Shown in pieces: positions 24,298-36,379 of a stretch of DNA of 64,000 bases (position 1 is the stretch's first letter; every line of letters starts with the position of its first letter). The DNA comes from Quercus robur. Its lineage: Eukaryota > Streptophyta > Magnoliopsida > Fagales > Fagaceae. Both the position numbers and the translations under genes were made by a program. Under the pieces are notes generated by a model. The model did not search any database. It saw only the letters and a program-made list of their open reading frames with translations, and had not been told where the DNA came from. The stretch spans positions 34,840,354-34,904,353 of the forward strand of contig NC_065536.1 of the NCBI RefSeq assembly GCF_932294415.1. Reading direction: 5' to 3'.

Positions 24298-26669
24298 ATG
24301 ACCGAACCAAATCCACCTCTCCTACAGCACTTTGGAGCACTTTTCCGCCACCCAGTTGAAGTTCCTCCTGCACTTGAATTTGATGAAAGACAGAATGCAC
24401 CAGTCATGGAAGAATGCCAACTCCCATTGATAGACCTCACTGCTCTAATAAAACATCACAATGAAAGGGAGAGGCTAGCTTGTTCTACTGCAATATGTAA
24501 AGCCTCATCAGAGTGGGGATTCTTCCAAGTTGTGAACCACGGGATAAGCCCCGAGTTACTTGGGACCATGAAGAAAGAGCAACTGAAGTTGTTCCAAACC
24601 CCCTTTGAGAGTAAAGCTTCTTGTGGGCTTCTAAACAATTCGTACAGGTGGGGAACACCAACAGCTACTTATCCAAAGCAGTTCTCTTGGTCTGAAGCTT
24701 TCCACATTCCTCTCACAAAGATTTCAGAAGAAGCTGGCTATGGAGAGTTTAGCTCTCTAAGGTACTAACTTCTTTGTTGAACATAACATCTACCTTTTTT
24801 ACATTATTACTAAAGCTTATCTCTTATCTCCATCTATTCATGTCCAAATAGGACACAATTTTCCAATTTGAAGTAAAGTTCCTCTTACCCACTACGTGGC
24901 AACTCTAACAAGCATCCACTTGTAAATAAGTCATGTGACTTTTTTAAATGATACAATGAATCATGGGATTCAAGAGTACAAAGATAATTTTACTTGCAAC
25001 ATACTGGTACACAATCTCAAGCAGGCAAGCAATTTATATAGCCTGTGGCCATGGCCTCCTTAACCCTGAATTGGTCCCTTCTATTTGCTTCCAAATACAA
25101 CCTAATGGCCGTCTCAACTTGCCAAGAGCAATATGGAAATGCCATAGACTAGATGGATAAAGCACAAGCTTATACTTTCGTTTTCACTTCTATCAACAGG
25201 GAAGTGATGAAGGAATTTGCCGCAGCTATGTCAGAACTAGCTAGGCTACTAGCAGGGATTCTAGCAGAGAATTTGGGCCACCAAACGGGAGTTTTTGAAG
25301 ATATTTGTGATGAAAGCACATGCTTTATTCGCTTGAACCGCTACCCAGCATGTCCAATATCACCAGAAATGTTTGGCTTAGTGCCCCACACTGATAGTGA
25401 TTTCCTCACAATCCTCTATCAAGATCAAGTTGGTGGGCTTCAACTCATGAAAGATTCCAAATGGGTAGCAGTAAAACCCAACCAAGATGCTCTAATCGTC
25501 AACATTGGAGATCTTTTCCAGGTAAATTTTGGTTTCATTTTTATTTCATATTCTAAAATTTGTATAATTGAAAAAAAGTGTCTACTACTAAGAATACTAT
25601 AATTGTAGTCTGTTCTTAAATCTCCATCTACTCTAGTGTTTATTATGCTATATAATGTTACATTTACAATATTATTTCAAATCTAAATTGGTAAATTTTT
25701 ATTGATTCATATATGAGCTTATCACCAACATCATTTCATTGTCAATCGTTAACAATTTATCATCACTATGTAATATCCTAGCTCATAAAGTTGCTTAAAT
25801 GGGCTTAGAGCAACCACATCAGCTCTTCTAAAAGATTCCATCTATTTTACACAAAGACCTACTTTTTCTATTTTACACCATCATTTTTACAAAACACCCA
25901 CATCAGCTCATCTATTATACACTAAATTTTATATAAATAATATTTTTATAATCTTTTTTTAATATTATTTTATCTCTGCCGTTTGTTTTTCCTATTCTTC
26001 CTCTTCTTCCTCTTCTTTCTTCTTCTTTCCTTTTCCTTATCTCTCTGTAGTTTCCTCTTTCTTTTTCTTCCTCTTCTTTCTTCTTCTTTCTCTCACGGTC
26101 AGATCAACACTCTATCACAAGCACCACAACCATCAAAACCCACAAGCACCACCGATCTCCGTCAACACTCCATCACAAGCACCATAACCGTCAAAACCCA
26201 CAAGCACCGATCCACATGCAACGGTGGCGATGGCAACGGTGATGAAATCACCTCTCCAATCCACAATACACGATCACCGATCAATGACCCACAGCCACAA
26301 GTTCACAAAAATGCTCTCTCTGTCTCTGTTGGTGTGTCCGTGTGTGGGTGTGGGTGTGTTTGATTTTTGATTGATTTTGTAGTGTGATCGTGTGTGGGTT
26401 TGTTTAATTTTTGGTTGATTTTATGGTGTGTCCAAGTTGTGGTTGTGGTGGTGTTTGACGGTGCTGAGTTGCAGCGATGTGGGTGGTGGTGTTGGGTCTA
26501 TGTTGTGGTGGTGCTAAGATTATGAGAGAGAGAGAAAAAAAAAAATAATACTAAAATAATGTATAGAAAAGCTACAGTAACCATGCATACATAAAGGTTA
26601 CTGTAGCACTTATGCATTTATGCACAATTTTACATCTATTGATGTGGATTTCTTCTGGTCAAAATGTGT

Positions 26670-26702
<33 letters not shown>

Positions 26703-27311
26703 CAGGGGAAGACAGAATGTGAGGGGAGAGAAATAATATTAAAATAATGTATAGAAGAGTTACAGCAACCGTGCATATATACACAATTACTGTAGCACTT
26801 ATGCATTTATGCACAATTTTACACCTATTGATGTGGGTGTTTTTCTGGTCAAAATGTGTAAAATAAGCTATTTTTTGTATTTTGCAAAACTTTTTAACCA
26901 CTGATATGGTTGCTCTTATACCTGTAATTGGTCTGGTCATGCGTCCATCTCTACTCTCTCAAACTAAGCTTTAAAGGTTTGTGGCAGGGATGGACCGAAC
27001 CAAGCCACTTTCTATTAATTTATAACATTTGATAGTTAAAAAAAATTAATTCCCATGTGGTAACTAAAAATTGAAATTACAGGCATGGAGCAATGATGTT
27101 TATAAAAGCGTGGAGCACAAGGTGATGGCTAATAGGACGACCGAAAGATATTCTATAGCTTACTTCCTTTGCCCTTCCTATGATTCTTTAATTGGGAGTT
27201 GCAGAGAACCTTCAATATATAGGAAGTTCACTTTCGGAGAATACAGGAGCCAAGTTCAAGAAGATGTCAAAAAAACCGGCTATAAAGTAGGCCTTCCAAG
27301 ATTTCTTGTTT

Positions 27312-27313
<2 letters not shown>
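24298..27313 (+). CDS. GA2ox8: gibberellin 2-beta-dioxygenase, class III (C20-GA type)
   Basis: Three exons, 24298-24761, 25200-25521 and 27083-27313, join in frame to 338 residues; introns are GT-AG. It is a soluble 2-oxoglutarate/Fe(II) dioxygenase. Class III members inactivate C20 gibberellin precursors by 2-beta-hydroxylation and so restrain growth. Visible residues are iron ligands H218, D220 (HTDSD) and H274 (EHKV) and the 2-oxoglutarate-binding R284 and S286 (RYS). The N-terminal DIOX_N segment includes SEWGFFQVVNHGI. YRWGTPTATYPKQFSWSEAF and GEFSSLREVMKEFA are class III hallmarks as I recall them. Length is normal and there is no transit peptide. Intron 2 is 1561 bp because of a MITE. 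No disabling change is visible. Choice of GA2ox8 over GA2ox7 is from recalled similarity. Confidence 0.93.
25808..26915. mobile_element. PIF/Harbinger-type MITE in GA2ox intron 2
   Basis: The ends GAGCAACCACATCAGC and CTGATATGGTTGCTC are inverted repeats. The TTA at 25805-25807 is duplicated at 26916-26918, the 3 bp target preference of PIF/Harbinger elements. The 1108 bp interior has CTTCTT-rich and CACAAGCACCAC-rich stretches, a (GA)n run near 26675-26700 and an internal direct repeat (26545-26663 and 26729-26861, sharing TAGCACTTATGCATTTATGC). No transposase. The 126-codon ORF at 25983 reflects low-complexity sequence. Confidence 0.8.

Positions 27314-27315
<2 letters not shown>

Positions 27316-27376
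<61 letters not shown>
27316..27376. repeat. (AT)n(AG)n microsatellite in GA2ox 3' UTR
   Basis: About 27 bp of AT repeats followed by about 34 bp of AG repeats start 3 bases after the stop codon. A repeat this close to the stop is likely transcribed and length-polymorphic. Confidence 0.85.
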
Positions 27377-27380
<4 letters not shown>

Positions 27381-28541
27381 ATCAGGACATCACTGCAGCA
27401 CAAGGAGTCAAGTCAAACACTATATCCAACGCTTTTGGAATTTGGATACACAAAATTAAATTTTTTTTTTTTTTTTTAAGTACCAGGAACAATCTAGATT
27501 ACACGTTTATATTGATGCCAAAAACCCTATATCCCACCACCTATATACGTTATAAGTTCCTAAATATACAATACCATTTTAAAATTTTCTATTATAAAAA
27601 AAAAAAAGGAAGAAGAAGAGAGAGACAATAGAGCAGTGCTTTTATTTTCCTGTTTGCTCCAAGAGAATACAACAGTACTGCACGTGGTGTTTGTTATTTA
27701 TCTCTTGTATTCAAGAGAAGGTCTTTTTTTTTTTTTTTTTAATAATTTCCAGTGTCTACATTTCAAGGATAGCTAAATAAAATAGAATATTTTTCCTCTC
27801 TCTTTTATTATTATAGGTTGGACGCTGATATGCCAGTGTCAATCACATTGTTGTAAAATAAAAAAGAAAAAAAAACAATATAAAGAAAAATAAAGATGAG
27901 AAAATATATCAACTTCTCTGTTCAAATCGCCATCCATACAATTTTTTTTTTTTTTTTTGAAAAAGTCCATCCATACAATATTATATCTCCTTGAATGCAT
28001 ATAATCTCCATACTTCGTTTATATTCAAGTTTAAAAGTTAAGCCAACCTAAGATTGGCCACATAGGCAGCACTTAATGCCGCACTAAATGGCAGTATCCA
28101 CTTGTCATATATCATTCTCGGATGACCACTTACCAAAAAATGTCTTATCAAAACCTTGTTAAAGAAAAATCTAGTGGGAAAAAAATTCTAGACAAAGGGA
28201 ATGAATATTCTTTTGTCTTTTTTAATACTTTAAGATTGCTTTATTGTAAGTTCCAGATAGTTTAACTAGTAAAGTCTTAATGGTTAAATAAGAAATCTGT
28301 GATTCAATCACCGCTTACACCAAAATCTGATTAGTATCTTAATCTGATGATAAAGAACCATTTATCATTAGGAGTAGACGCCATAAGTTGAAACTCTCAA
28401 AAAAAAAAATTGTTTTATTAAAAGCTTGCAAAGAAAACCCTGCGAGTGGGAAAAATAGCAAAGAGTACAAGCAATACATATCCTCCACTACCCCTCATAA
28501 GTATGCAAAGCAATGTCTATAATGAGCATATTTTTCAATTG
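27377..28541. other. intergenic sequence
   Basis: AT-rich DNA with several homopolymer T or A runs and one micro-insertion (27930-27979). No gene visible. Confidence 0.6.
27930..27979 (-). repeat. 24 bp poly(T) micro-insertion with 13 bp direct repeats
   Basis: CCATCCATACAAT at 27930-27942 and 27967-27979, identical, flanks a T-run plus GAAAAAGT. On the minus strand this is a stub ending in poly(A). Confidence 0.62.
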
Positions 28542-28800
28542 TTACATTCCAATGTTGTACATCTTTTTTAATACTACAGTTGGTAATGATTTAGTGAATA
28601 AATCTATCATCATTATATCATATTTGCTTGACATTAATATCACCACACTTTTGGAGCTCATGTTTTTAAAAGAATTTAAGTGAAATGTGTTTTGTTTTGT
28701 CACCTTTGATATAGCCTACTCTAATCTGTGTAACACAAACAACATTATATTCATATAATGTCGTTAGACTATATTTCATTGAGGATAATACATATTTCTC
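28542..28800 (-). pseudogene. Ty1/copia RNase H C-terminus, relic
   Basis: Minus-strand fragments in mixed frames match the end of copia polyproteins: IRVGYIKGDKTKHISLKF, then HELQKCGDINVKQI, then DLFTKSLPTVVLKKMYNIGM followed by a stop at 28542. At least one frameshift and one stop interrupt it. No LTR was found for it, and no other gene is seen to 29196. Confidence 0.7.
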
Positions 28801-29196
28801 TTGAATATGTTGAGTTATCAATCTCTGGTAAATGCTTCATGACTCCTTCCATGAATTGTTATAATCTCTCAGTGATTTGAAAAAGTAGCAAATGTTGCTT
28901 TCTTAATAGATCTCCATGAAATAACAGCCACAAGTGAACAAATATTTTGTTCTTAATCGCCTTTGTAACAATCAAAAAGATATTCTATGTTTGCATATTT
29001 AGGGTTGTTCAACAACCATTGGTAACCAATAGATCCAACCGCCACTGAGACAATTGAATTGCCAAATGGGGTTGTGATACCAAAATTGTAAGGGGGAACC
29101 CAAACTAGTCTTATATGATGAATGAGGGATGGGTGGATATATATTTTTTAAAATATTTGTTGAAATAAAAAAAAAAACCACTCAAGCATTAAAAAT

Positions 29197-29968
29197 TGTA
29201 AGGACCTGATTTGAACTTCTAGCCCAACGGATATGTGGACTTAAGCCCAAAACAGCCTAACATAATTAAATTTGTAGAGAATGGATTGGGGGACCGGGCT
29301 CCTGTGAACCAAGTGGCAGAAGAATGGGTTTTAATGCCAAAAAGAAAAAGATAACAAAAGTCTGTTAAAGAATAATGCTCTCGGACTAGTCCGAGGACGC
29401 TGATTCTCAGATATTCTGTACTTAAAGCTTTATGACAGATTTCATTACAGTTTTTTCTCTCCTGTTTCATGGAGGGTTTTTCACGATATATAGTCCTCCC
29501 TGGACCATCATGATTTACACTTGTTGGCCATCTGAACCCTTACTTGAGTATCTGTCCCATCTAGCACCGTCCTTGGCTTTCTATGAGTTGCAATTGCCAA
29601 GGCATTACTATTCAAGGGTCTTCTCCACATAAATGCGGCCAGAAAAGTAGCTGTGGTGCATTTAATGCAGTGGTAGCAACTTTCCTTCAAATATATTATA
29701 TTTTTCTTTTGGGGTTTTCTTCTCTCTTGCACGTTTCGAGGGTACGTCCTTGTCACCGATGCATCCTGGGGGGTAGCTTTGATCATTAGGTCTAGTGTTT
29801 GACCCATTCTGAGTTGGTCCGAGGAGACACTTCTCCTCGGACAACCTCCAATTCCATGCTCTGCTCGTACAGTCTGACTCAACAATTTGTACTGCTTGCT
29901 TGTCTTCGGATCACTTACCTCCTCAAACAGGGCCCAAGGCCCAGTATGTGATTCGACCCCCTACCCCA
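29197..29968 (-). repeat. gypsy element 2 LTR (3' LTR)
   Basis: Starts TGTAAGGACCTGATTTG and ends CCCCCTACCCCA, 772 bp. The adjoining internal sequence is C/T-rich on the plus strand (TTTTTCTCCCCCTC), giving a minus-strand polypurine tract. It contains the perfect palindrome CTCGGACTAGTCCGAG (29380-29395), which is altered in the other LTR. Confidence 0.88.
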
Positions 29969-30540
29969 AAATAGCCCCTCAAAACTCCAGTTTTTCTCCC
30001 CCTCATCCGAGGAGAAAAGTGGGGTTTTGATCTTTAAAAAGTTACATCAGTTCACTACTTGATTAGCACACGCGAGGGCACTGTTTTAGGTGCCCCATTA
30101 ATTGCACCTAACGTTTCGAAGCCCACGAAGTGTCATTAATTGCTCCAGGCGGCGCTTTGTTCCCTGGATCCAACGATAAGGCACAGATCCAATGGTTGAA
30201 TTCTTCCCTGGAATTTTGGGCGGGATAATTCTTACTGCTTGTTTTCGCTCCCTATATAAAGCGTATGGAGAGGCCTTTCCTCCATTTTCACAAGTCTTCA
30301 GGTTTCCAAAGATCTCAAACAATTAAGTTCTTAACAACTCTTTAAGTCGCACAGCCTTTCACCCCTCTTTCCTTAAGAGATTCTCGAAAAGTTTTTCAAA
30401 GGTATCAAAAATTAGTATACGTTCTTTTTTCTACATATACATTTTTTTTTAATACTCCTTCCCCTTGGTCAGTCTCCTTGGACTGCTATTTCTTATTTCC
30501 TCACTTACGAAACCCAATTATTCCACCTTAGGTTGTCCAA
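29969..30540 (+). promoter_or_regulatory. promoter and 5' UTR of antisense gene, element 2
   Basis: A clear plus-strand TATA-like box, TATATAAA at 30253-30260, lies inside the element between the LTR and the antisense ATG. A possible 5' UTR intron runs from CAAAGGTATC (about 30402) to CACCTTAG (just before GTTGTCCAAATGG). This suggests the antisense gene has its own promoter and does not depend on the LTR. Confidence 0.5.
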
Positions 30541-33095
30541 ATGGGTAGATTTGAGAGCCTAGTAGATTCTCCCGCAAAAATAGAAGATTTTAAGCAAAGA
30601 TACCGTATACCCCATGGGGTTGGCCTACGATATTGTTCCTTAAAACAAATCGTTACACACAGAGAGGTGGGGGAAGTGGTCATTCCTATAATAGCCTTCA
30701 TAAAAGGGGGGATGACCCTTCCCATGGGTAGGATAACCCGAGACTACCTCGTAAACCATAGGCTGTGTCCCCATTAGTGCGCACCCAATATGTTTAGGAT
30801 CCTAGGCTATGTCGATGCTCTTAACGAGTATCTTAAACTTGGGCTCACATGGCACGACGTGGTCCATATGTACGAGTGTCACTCACAAGCTGACGAAAGG
30901 TTTTACCTCAAGTCGAGGTCGGCCATTGTCAGGCTTATCTCGTGCCTCCCTAAATCCAACAAAGGAATGAAAGATGACTACCTCATCGCTTCAGGGGTGT
31001 GGCACGATGGTCTCCACTGCCCAACCCAAGAGAGAAAGACAAGTGGGATACCTTAGAGTTAGGTTCCTTAGCAAAAGACTTAGATTTTTTAACCTCACTC
31101 ATGTCCTCCGTTTTTCTTTCCATTGAAAGTAGGCTTCAATTATCTAATTGAGTTTGGTTTCTTCGTTGTTTCTACAGATAGGAGGCAAGTCGCTCCTCGG
31201 CTCAGTCTTACTAACGTCGTGGCTCTCAACTACCTACTCCAATCAGAGATTTTTGTGAGCAAGGACCGACAGTTGTGAGCTGTCCATTTGATCCTTGGTT
31301 TCGACCCCATTTCAAAGATCTTTTAGGAGGTTGCTCACGCAATCAGAGCTGGAGACCCTCGGATAAACTGTATAGACGTGTCAAAGCCGAATTTCCTGGC
31401 CCGAGACGACATTTCCCCGGTCATATTACCAGTTCAACAAATCCCTCCTCCACTCATAATACCTTTACAACAAGTCCCTTTCGAAGCAGCAGCTGCAGCG
31501 GATGAGGAAATTGCATCCTCGCGCTTATCATTGGAAGAGGAGATAGACCAGTTCCACTTCGAAGGGGAAGAAGGGGTATCGAAAAGGCCCGTGCAGCTCT
31601 CGGATTTTGAAACCGAGTCCTACAGACACTCCGCGGCTCTCCAACCCGGGATAATGGTTGCTGAGGTTGATACAAGCTCAGAGGAGAGAAGAAAGATGGA
31701 CTCAAAGAGAAGACCGAGCTTAAAAGGCTTAATGGCCAACAAGAACAAGAGGGGAACTTCGAAAGATGCCCCCAAGACCCAAAATCCTGCTAATCTTCCC
31801 CTCCTCCTCCTCCCGCTGATCTCGGACTGCCGACTACGCAAGATCCGAAGAAGAAGAGGACAGCACCCGAATTGGAGGAAGGTGAGGTAGCCCACTCAAA
31901 GGGCACCAAATAGCAGAAGACTAAGACCCTAGGGATTAGAGGGCCACCTCCTTTGACAGCAGGGAGGACGTCGAAGTGCGTCTACCACAACGCACATGGG
32001 CTCCGCGGATAGAGCTGGACGGAGCTCAAATCCCCAAGGATGCCACTATCTGGGAATCCCAGAGAGGTTAGGTGGCCCATCTGGCCCAAGCTCTAGAGCA
32101 GCCTCTTCTACTCCCCCGGGACATGGAGGCTCTCAGACATACTCGGCAACTGGAGCTCTTCATGTCATTAAAGAGGGACCTTGCCATGGTAAGTTAATTT
32201 TCCATTTTTCTGAACAAAGTGATAGGAAGCATCTTCATATTTCAGTGCTGCTACCGTCATTTTGTATACGTGATTCCTTTGTTATTGTCATTCAGGTCAC
32301 ACAACAGGTTTACGTGGCCAAGGAATAGGTCCGGAATACGAATAGCAGATTGATGTTGAGTCCCAGTCTTGGCATGATGTTGAGAAGGCTCTCGGGGCCA
32401 TGAAAGAAGAGAAAACGCAGTTGGCCGAAAAGCTAAAAGTGTCAAAGCATGAGCGTAACAGTGCGCTAGCGGGGCTAAAAAGTGCTAAGGCCCAGGCCAA
32501 GGATCAACGCAAACTGCTCTACACAACAAAGGTGAACCTGGCCACTGAGAAAGCCACTGTTCTGAGTCTAAAGGCAGAGCTACAGAAGGCTAAGGAGGCA
32601 ACCGAGGTGGCTAGGGAAGCAGCTAAGGCTGCGAAGGAAGCCGCCTACGAGCGTGGGATGAAAGACGCTAAAAAGAGGCTGGCCAAAGAGGTAGCTAAAG
32701 TATGCAAGGATTATTGCTCCGAGACGTGGGTAGAGGCACTCAACCGTGCGAGGGTCCCTCCAGACTTCGAGCTAAGGAAAGCTAAGAGTGTATTCTTCTC
32801 GAAAGTCATCAAAGAAGCTCCAACTGACCTACCTCTGACCGTTATCTTGTCCCTCCCTCCTCCTGAGCAGGTTTCTGATACTCAGGTCCTTGTTGGGGGT
32901 GCTGAGATTCCCATGGGGGTAGTTAGGAAGGGTAAAGAGGTCCTATCCTCGGCCAAGGATGTCCCTGTCGAGGATTCCCTGACCATCAAGGACATGGTTT
33001 CCAAGGCCAAAGTAGTTGAGTCAAAGTCTGACGCTGGGGATGCCAAGCTCAAGCCCATTGATTTTGGAAAGGGCACTCAATCTACAAAGAAGTAG
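30541..33095 (+). pseudogene. antisense gene of gypsy element 2
   Basis: First exon region 30541-31056 (MGRFESLVDSPAKIEDFKQR, then GMTLPMGRITRDYLVNHRLC) is interrupted by TAG at 30775. It continues in frame with FRILGYVDALNEYL, FYLKSRSAIVRLISCLPKSN and DYLIASGVWHD, the pattern of the plant 'putative gypsy-type transposon' domain. An intron probably ends at TTTCTACAG near 31180, followed by PRLSLTNVVALNYLL. An acidic middle part covers 31378-31700. A 231-codon open exon (32400-33095) is strongly predicted coiled coil (KLKVSKHERNSALAGLKSAK, then Ala/Lys/Glu-rich) with a charged tail. The layout matches 7144-9469. Function is unknown; stops make it a pseudogene here. Confidence 0.75.
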
Positions 33096-33509
33096 TTATA
33101 GGATTTTTCTCTTTCCTTTTTTTTTTTTTTTTTTTTGAGTGTGGCTTTTACCAGTATTTGTAATGTACCCACCTTTGATTAATGAATAGACTACTTTTTT
33201 TTTCTTTTTTTCTTTTTTTTATACCTCTAGTATCTTTACTTTATGCGTTCCCTAACTTATTAGTATTATAAGAGGCATTGCATAGTTTCTATTTGTCTTT
33301 ATTAGAAGCTAATAATAACTTAATGCCAGCAAGTTAAGTGATTCGATAATGTACCAGCAACAAACAGGTTTATCACACATTTGTATCGAGAACTGTCCCT
33401 TCTGTACCGAAGGTTGATATTAATGAAGATGAATATATACTTTAGTGAAAGTAGAGTAGAAAAGGGAGTAAATATTCCATTGGATATGAATTTCTTCCTA
33501 TGAGTATAA

Positions 33510-33930
33510 ATATGATGACATAGTGTTAATTTCCCCATAACATCTGGTCCGAGGATATCAGGCATGACTAAGGTTTTGTTTAAACACTTACAAAAATGAT
33601 GACATAGTGTTAATTCCCCCATAGCATATGGTCCGAGAACATCAAGCATGACTAAGGTTCTATTTAAACACTTATAAAAACGATGACATAGTGTTAATTT
33701 CCCCATAGCATCTGGTCCGAAAACATCAGGCATGATTAAAGTTCTATTTAAACACTTATAAAAATGATGATATAGTGTTAATTTCCCCATAGCATTTAGT
33801 CCGAGGACATCAGGCATGACTAAGGTTCTGTTTAAACACTTATAAAAATGATGACATAGTGTTAATTTCTAAATAGCATCTGGTCCAAGGACATCAAGCA
33901 TGACTAAGGTTTTGTTTAAACACTTGTAAA
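33510..33930. repeat. 84 bp tandem repeat, five copies
   Basis: Equivalent points at 33512, 33596, 33680, 33764 and 33848 give a period of 84. Each copy has GATGACATAGTGTTAATTTC, CATCTGGTCCGAGGACATCA and TTTAAACACTTATAAAAA. Because 84 is a multiple of three, a minus-strand frame stays open across four copies (33817-33320), each giving a 28-residue unit with MGKLTLCHHFYKCLN. Confidence 0.85.
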
Positions 33931-34017
33931 GGAAGAGCAACGCACTTATGCAATGAATGGACGTACTGGCAAAGAAAACTTTCATTAATAGTAATACATT
34001 TTCAGGTTGTTTACATT

Positions 34018-35232
34018 TCAAGGGCGTGGTATTACATGCTCATCTAAGTCTTCTAAATAATATGCTTCTATACCAGCTACTGAGGTGATGCAGAACGGTC
34101 CTTCCCAATTGGGTCCTAACTTTCCCCATGCTGGGTTCTTTGCAGTGCCTAGGACCTTCTTTAACACCAAATCGCCCAGCGCCAATGGCCTTAGCTTCAC
34201 GTTGGCGTCGTAACCTTGTTTGAGCTTATGTTGGTAGTACGCCAATTGAACCATTGCGTTCTCCTCCTTTCTTGAATAAAGTCTAAACTATTTTCTAGTA
34301 ATTCACCATTATTGCTCTGATTAAAAGAGCTAGTCCTTAGTATAGGGAAACCATTTTCCAAAGGAATAACCGCCTTAGCGTCGTATGTCATTGAGAAGGG
34401 GGTTTCCCTGGTGGATCTGTGAAGCGTGGTTCGATATGTCCAGAGGACATGTGGCAGTTCTTCCACCCATTTTCCCTTTGCGTCGTCCAGCCTTTTCTTG
34501 AGTCCATTCACTATGGTCTTGGTAACAGCCTCGACTTGACCATTTCCCTAGGGATAGGCTGGGGTAGAGTATCTATTCTTGATTCCTAAGTCACAGCAGT
34601 ATCTCCTAAAAGATTTGCTATCGAATTGGAGGCTGTTGTCCGAGATGAGGGTATAAGGGATTCCAAATCAGGTGACAATGTTTTTCCAAACAAACTTCTT
34701 GGCGTCTACATCCCTGATGTTTGCCAAAGGCTCGACTTCAACCCATTTGGTGAAGTAGTCCATGCCGACTAGCAGGTATCTCTTGTTTCCTGCCGCTTTG
34801 GGAAAAGGTCCCACGATGTCTAAGCCCTATTGTGTGAACGGCCAAGGGCTAGACAAGATTAAGGGCTCCTCCCAGCTGATGCATGTTCGGCGCGAACCTT
34901 TGACATTGATCGCATTATTTTTCGTATTCCTGTGCCTCCTTCTGCATTTTTGGCCACCAGTAGCCTTGAGTGATTGCCCTGTGCGCCAAAAATCTACCTC
35001 CATTGGGGTTCCCAGAGATTCCCTCGTGTAACTCTTCCAGTAGTAATTTTGTTGCTTCAGGGTGTATGCACAGTAAGTAGGGCCCGGAAAACAAGCGTTT
35101 GTATAATTTTTGGTCCTTGGACAACCAAAACAGAGGAGTCTTCCTACGCACCTTTACTGCTTCTGACTTTTCCTCGGGCAAGGTGTCGTCCTTCAAGAAT
35201 GATATTATGGGGTCCATCCAGCTAGGCCCCAC
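34018..35232 (-). pseudogene. integrase region, element 2
   Basis: A zinc-binding part (HEGISGNPNGGRFLAHRAIT, YWWPKMQKEAQEYEK), core pieces with LDIVGPFPKA, GMDYFTKWVEVEP and LISDNSLQFDS, then NGQVEAV, and the C-terminal part (34254-34018) with VLGTAKNPAWGKLGPNWEGP. Several stops break the frame near 34550-34900. Confidence 0.8.
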
Positions 35233-36319
35233 CTTGACTTAGTGAACATGGATCATTTCTCTCTCCATCCCTACTGGTTTGTACAAATCTTCCCCAAGGA
35301 AGACCTTGTGCCGAGGAAGTAGCAAGCGTGGCCAGGAAATCAGCATGGGTGTTTCCACTTCTAGGGATGTACAACAAGCTGAAAGATTTAATTCCTGACC
35401 GTAGGTGCCCCACCTGACTTAAGTACCTCTGCATTCTTTCGTCCCTTGCTTGAAGTTCCCCTTTTACTTGGCTAACGACTAATCTCAAGTTTGAGAACAT
35501 CTCTATCGCCTTCCCACCCATTTTCTGAACCATGGCCATTCCCATTAGCAGGGCCTCATATTCAGCCTCGTTATTCGTGGCCGAAAATCTCAGTCTCAGC
35601 GATTTCTTAATAGTGATCTTCTCGGGGGATATTAATACTATTCCTACCCCGGACCTCTTTTGGTTTGCCGCGCCATCGACGTACACTTTCTAGGATAGTG
35701 GGCCCTATTAGGAGATCACACCAACCGATTTTCCATCCATGTGTTGCGCTTCTGTCACTTCTTCTGATGGGGGTTCGGCGAACTCGACCACCAGGTCCAT
35801 AAGAACCTGGCCCTTGACGAAGGTACGGAGCATGTATTTGATATCAAAAGCCCCTAGGATCGTCCCCCATTTAGCAATCCTCCCTGTGTAATTAGCACTT
35901 CGAAGCACAGCTTTAAGTGGAAGTTGAGTCAAGGTGACAACTGTATGCGCTTGGAAGTAAAAGGGAAGCTTTCGTGTGCCCAGCACCACTACTAAGACGG
36001 CCTTTTCTAGTGGTAGATACCGAACCTCAGCCTCATGTAATGATTTGCTTACGTAGTAAACTGACCGTTATACACCATTGTCAACTCACAACAATACCAA
36101 ACTTACGGTATGAGGGGCCACAGCAATGTATGCGAATAGGACCTCATCCACCTCAGGACTAGACATGATAGGCGGCTGCAATAGATACTCTTTAAGTTGT
36201 TGGAAAGCCAGCGCACACTCTTCAATCCATTCAAATTCTTTCCACCTTTTCATCAAGAGGAAGAAAGGTCTGCACCTATCCGCCGACCGGGAAATAAATC
36301 GATTCAGGGAAGCAGCCAT
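35222..36319 (-). pseudogene. RNase H and second RNase H, element 2
   Basis: RT-linked RNase H spans 36319-35708 (SADRCRPFFLLMKRWKEFEW, YFQAHTVVTLTQLPL). The second, archaeal-type RNase H is at 35686-35222: MYVDGAANQKRSGVGIVL, NNEAEYEALLMGMAM, and NTHADFLATLA. Where relatives have FSDSRLV this copy has FSNLRLV, losing a catalytic aspartate. Confidence 0.78.
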
Positions 36320-36379
36320 TCTGGTAAGCTTCTGGACCTCTTTAGGATTCCGGGGTGGTTGTAAACTATTAATGGCTTT

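Noticed and set aside
24033..24359. 108-codon ORF upstream of and overlapping the GA2ox start
   Set aside because: It spans the promoter and 5' UTR in another frame and shows no domain.
24456..24638. 60-codon minus-strand ORF within GA2ox exon 1
   Set aside because: Antisense shadow of a well-supported exon.
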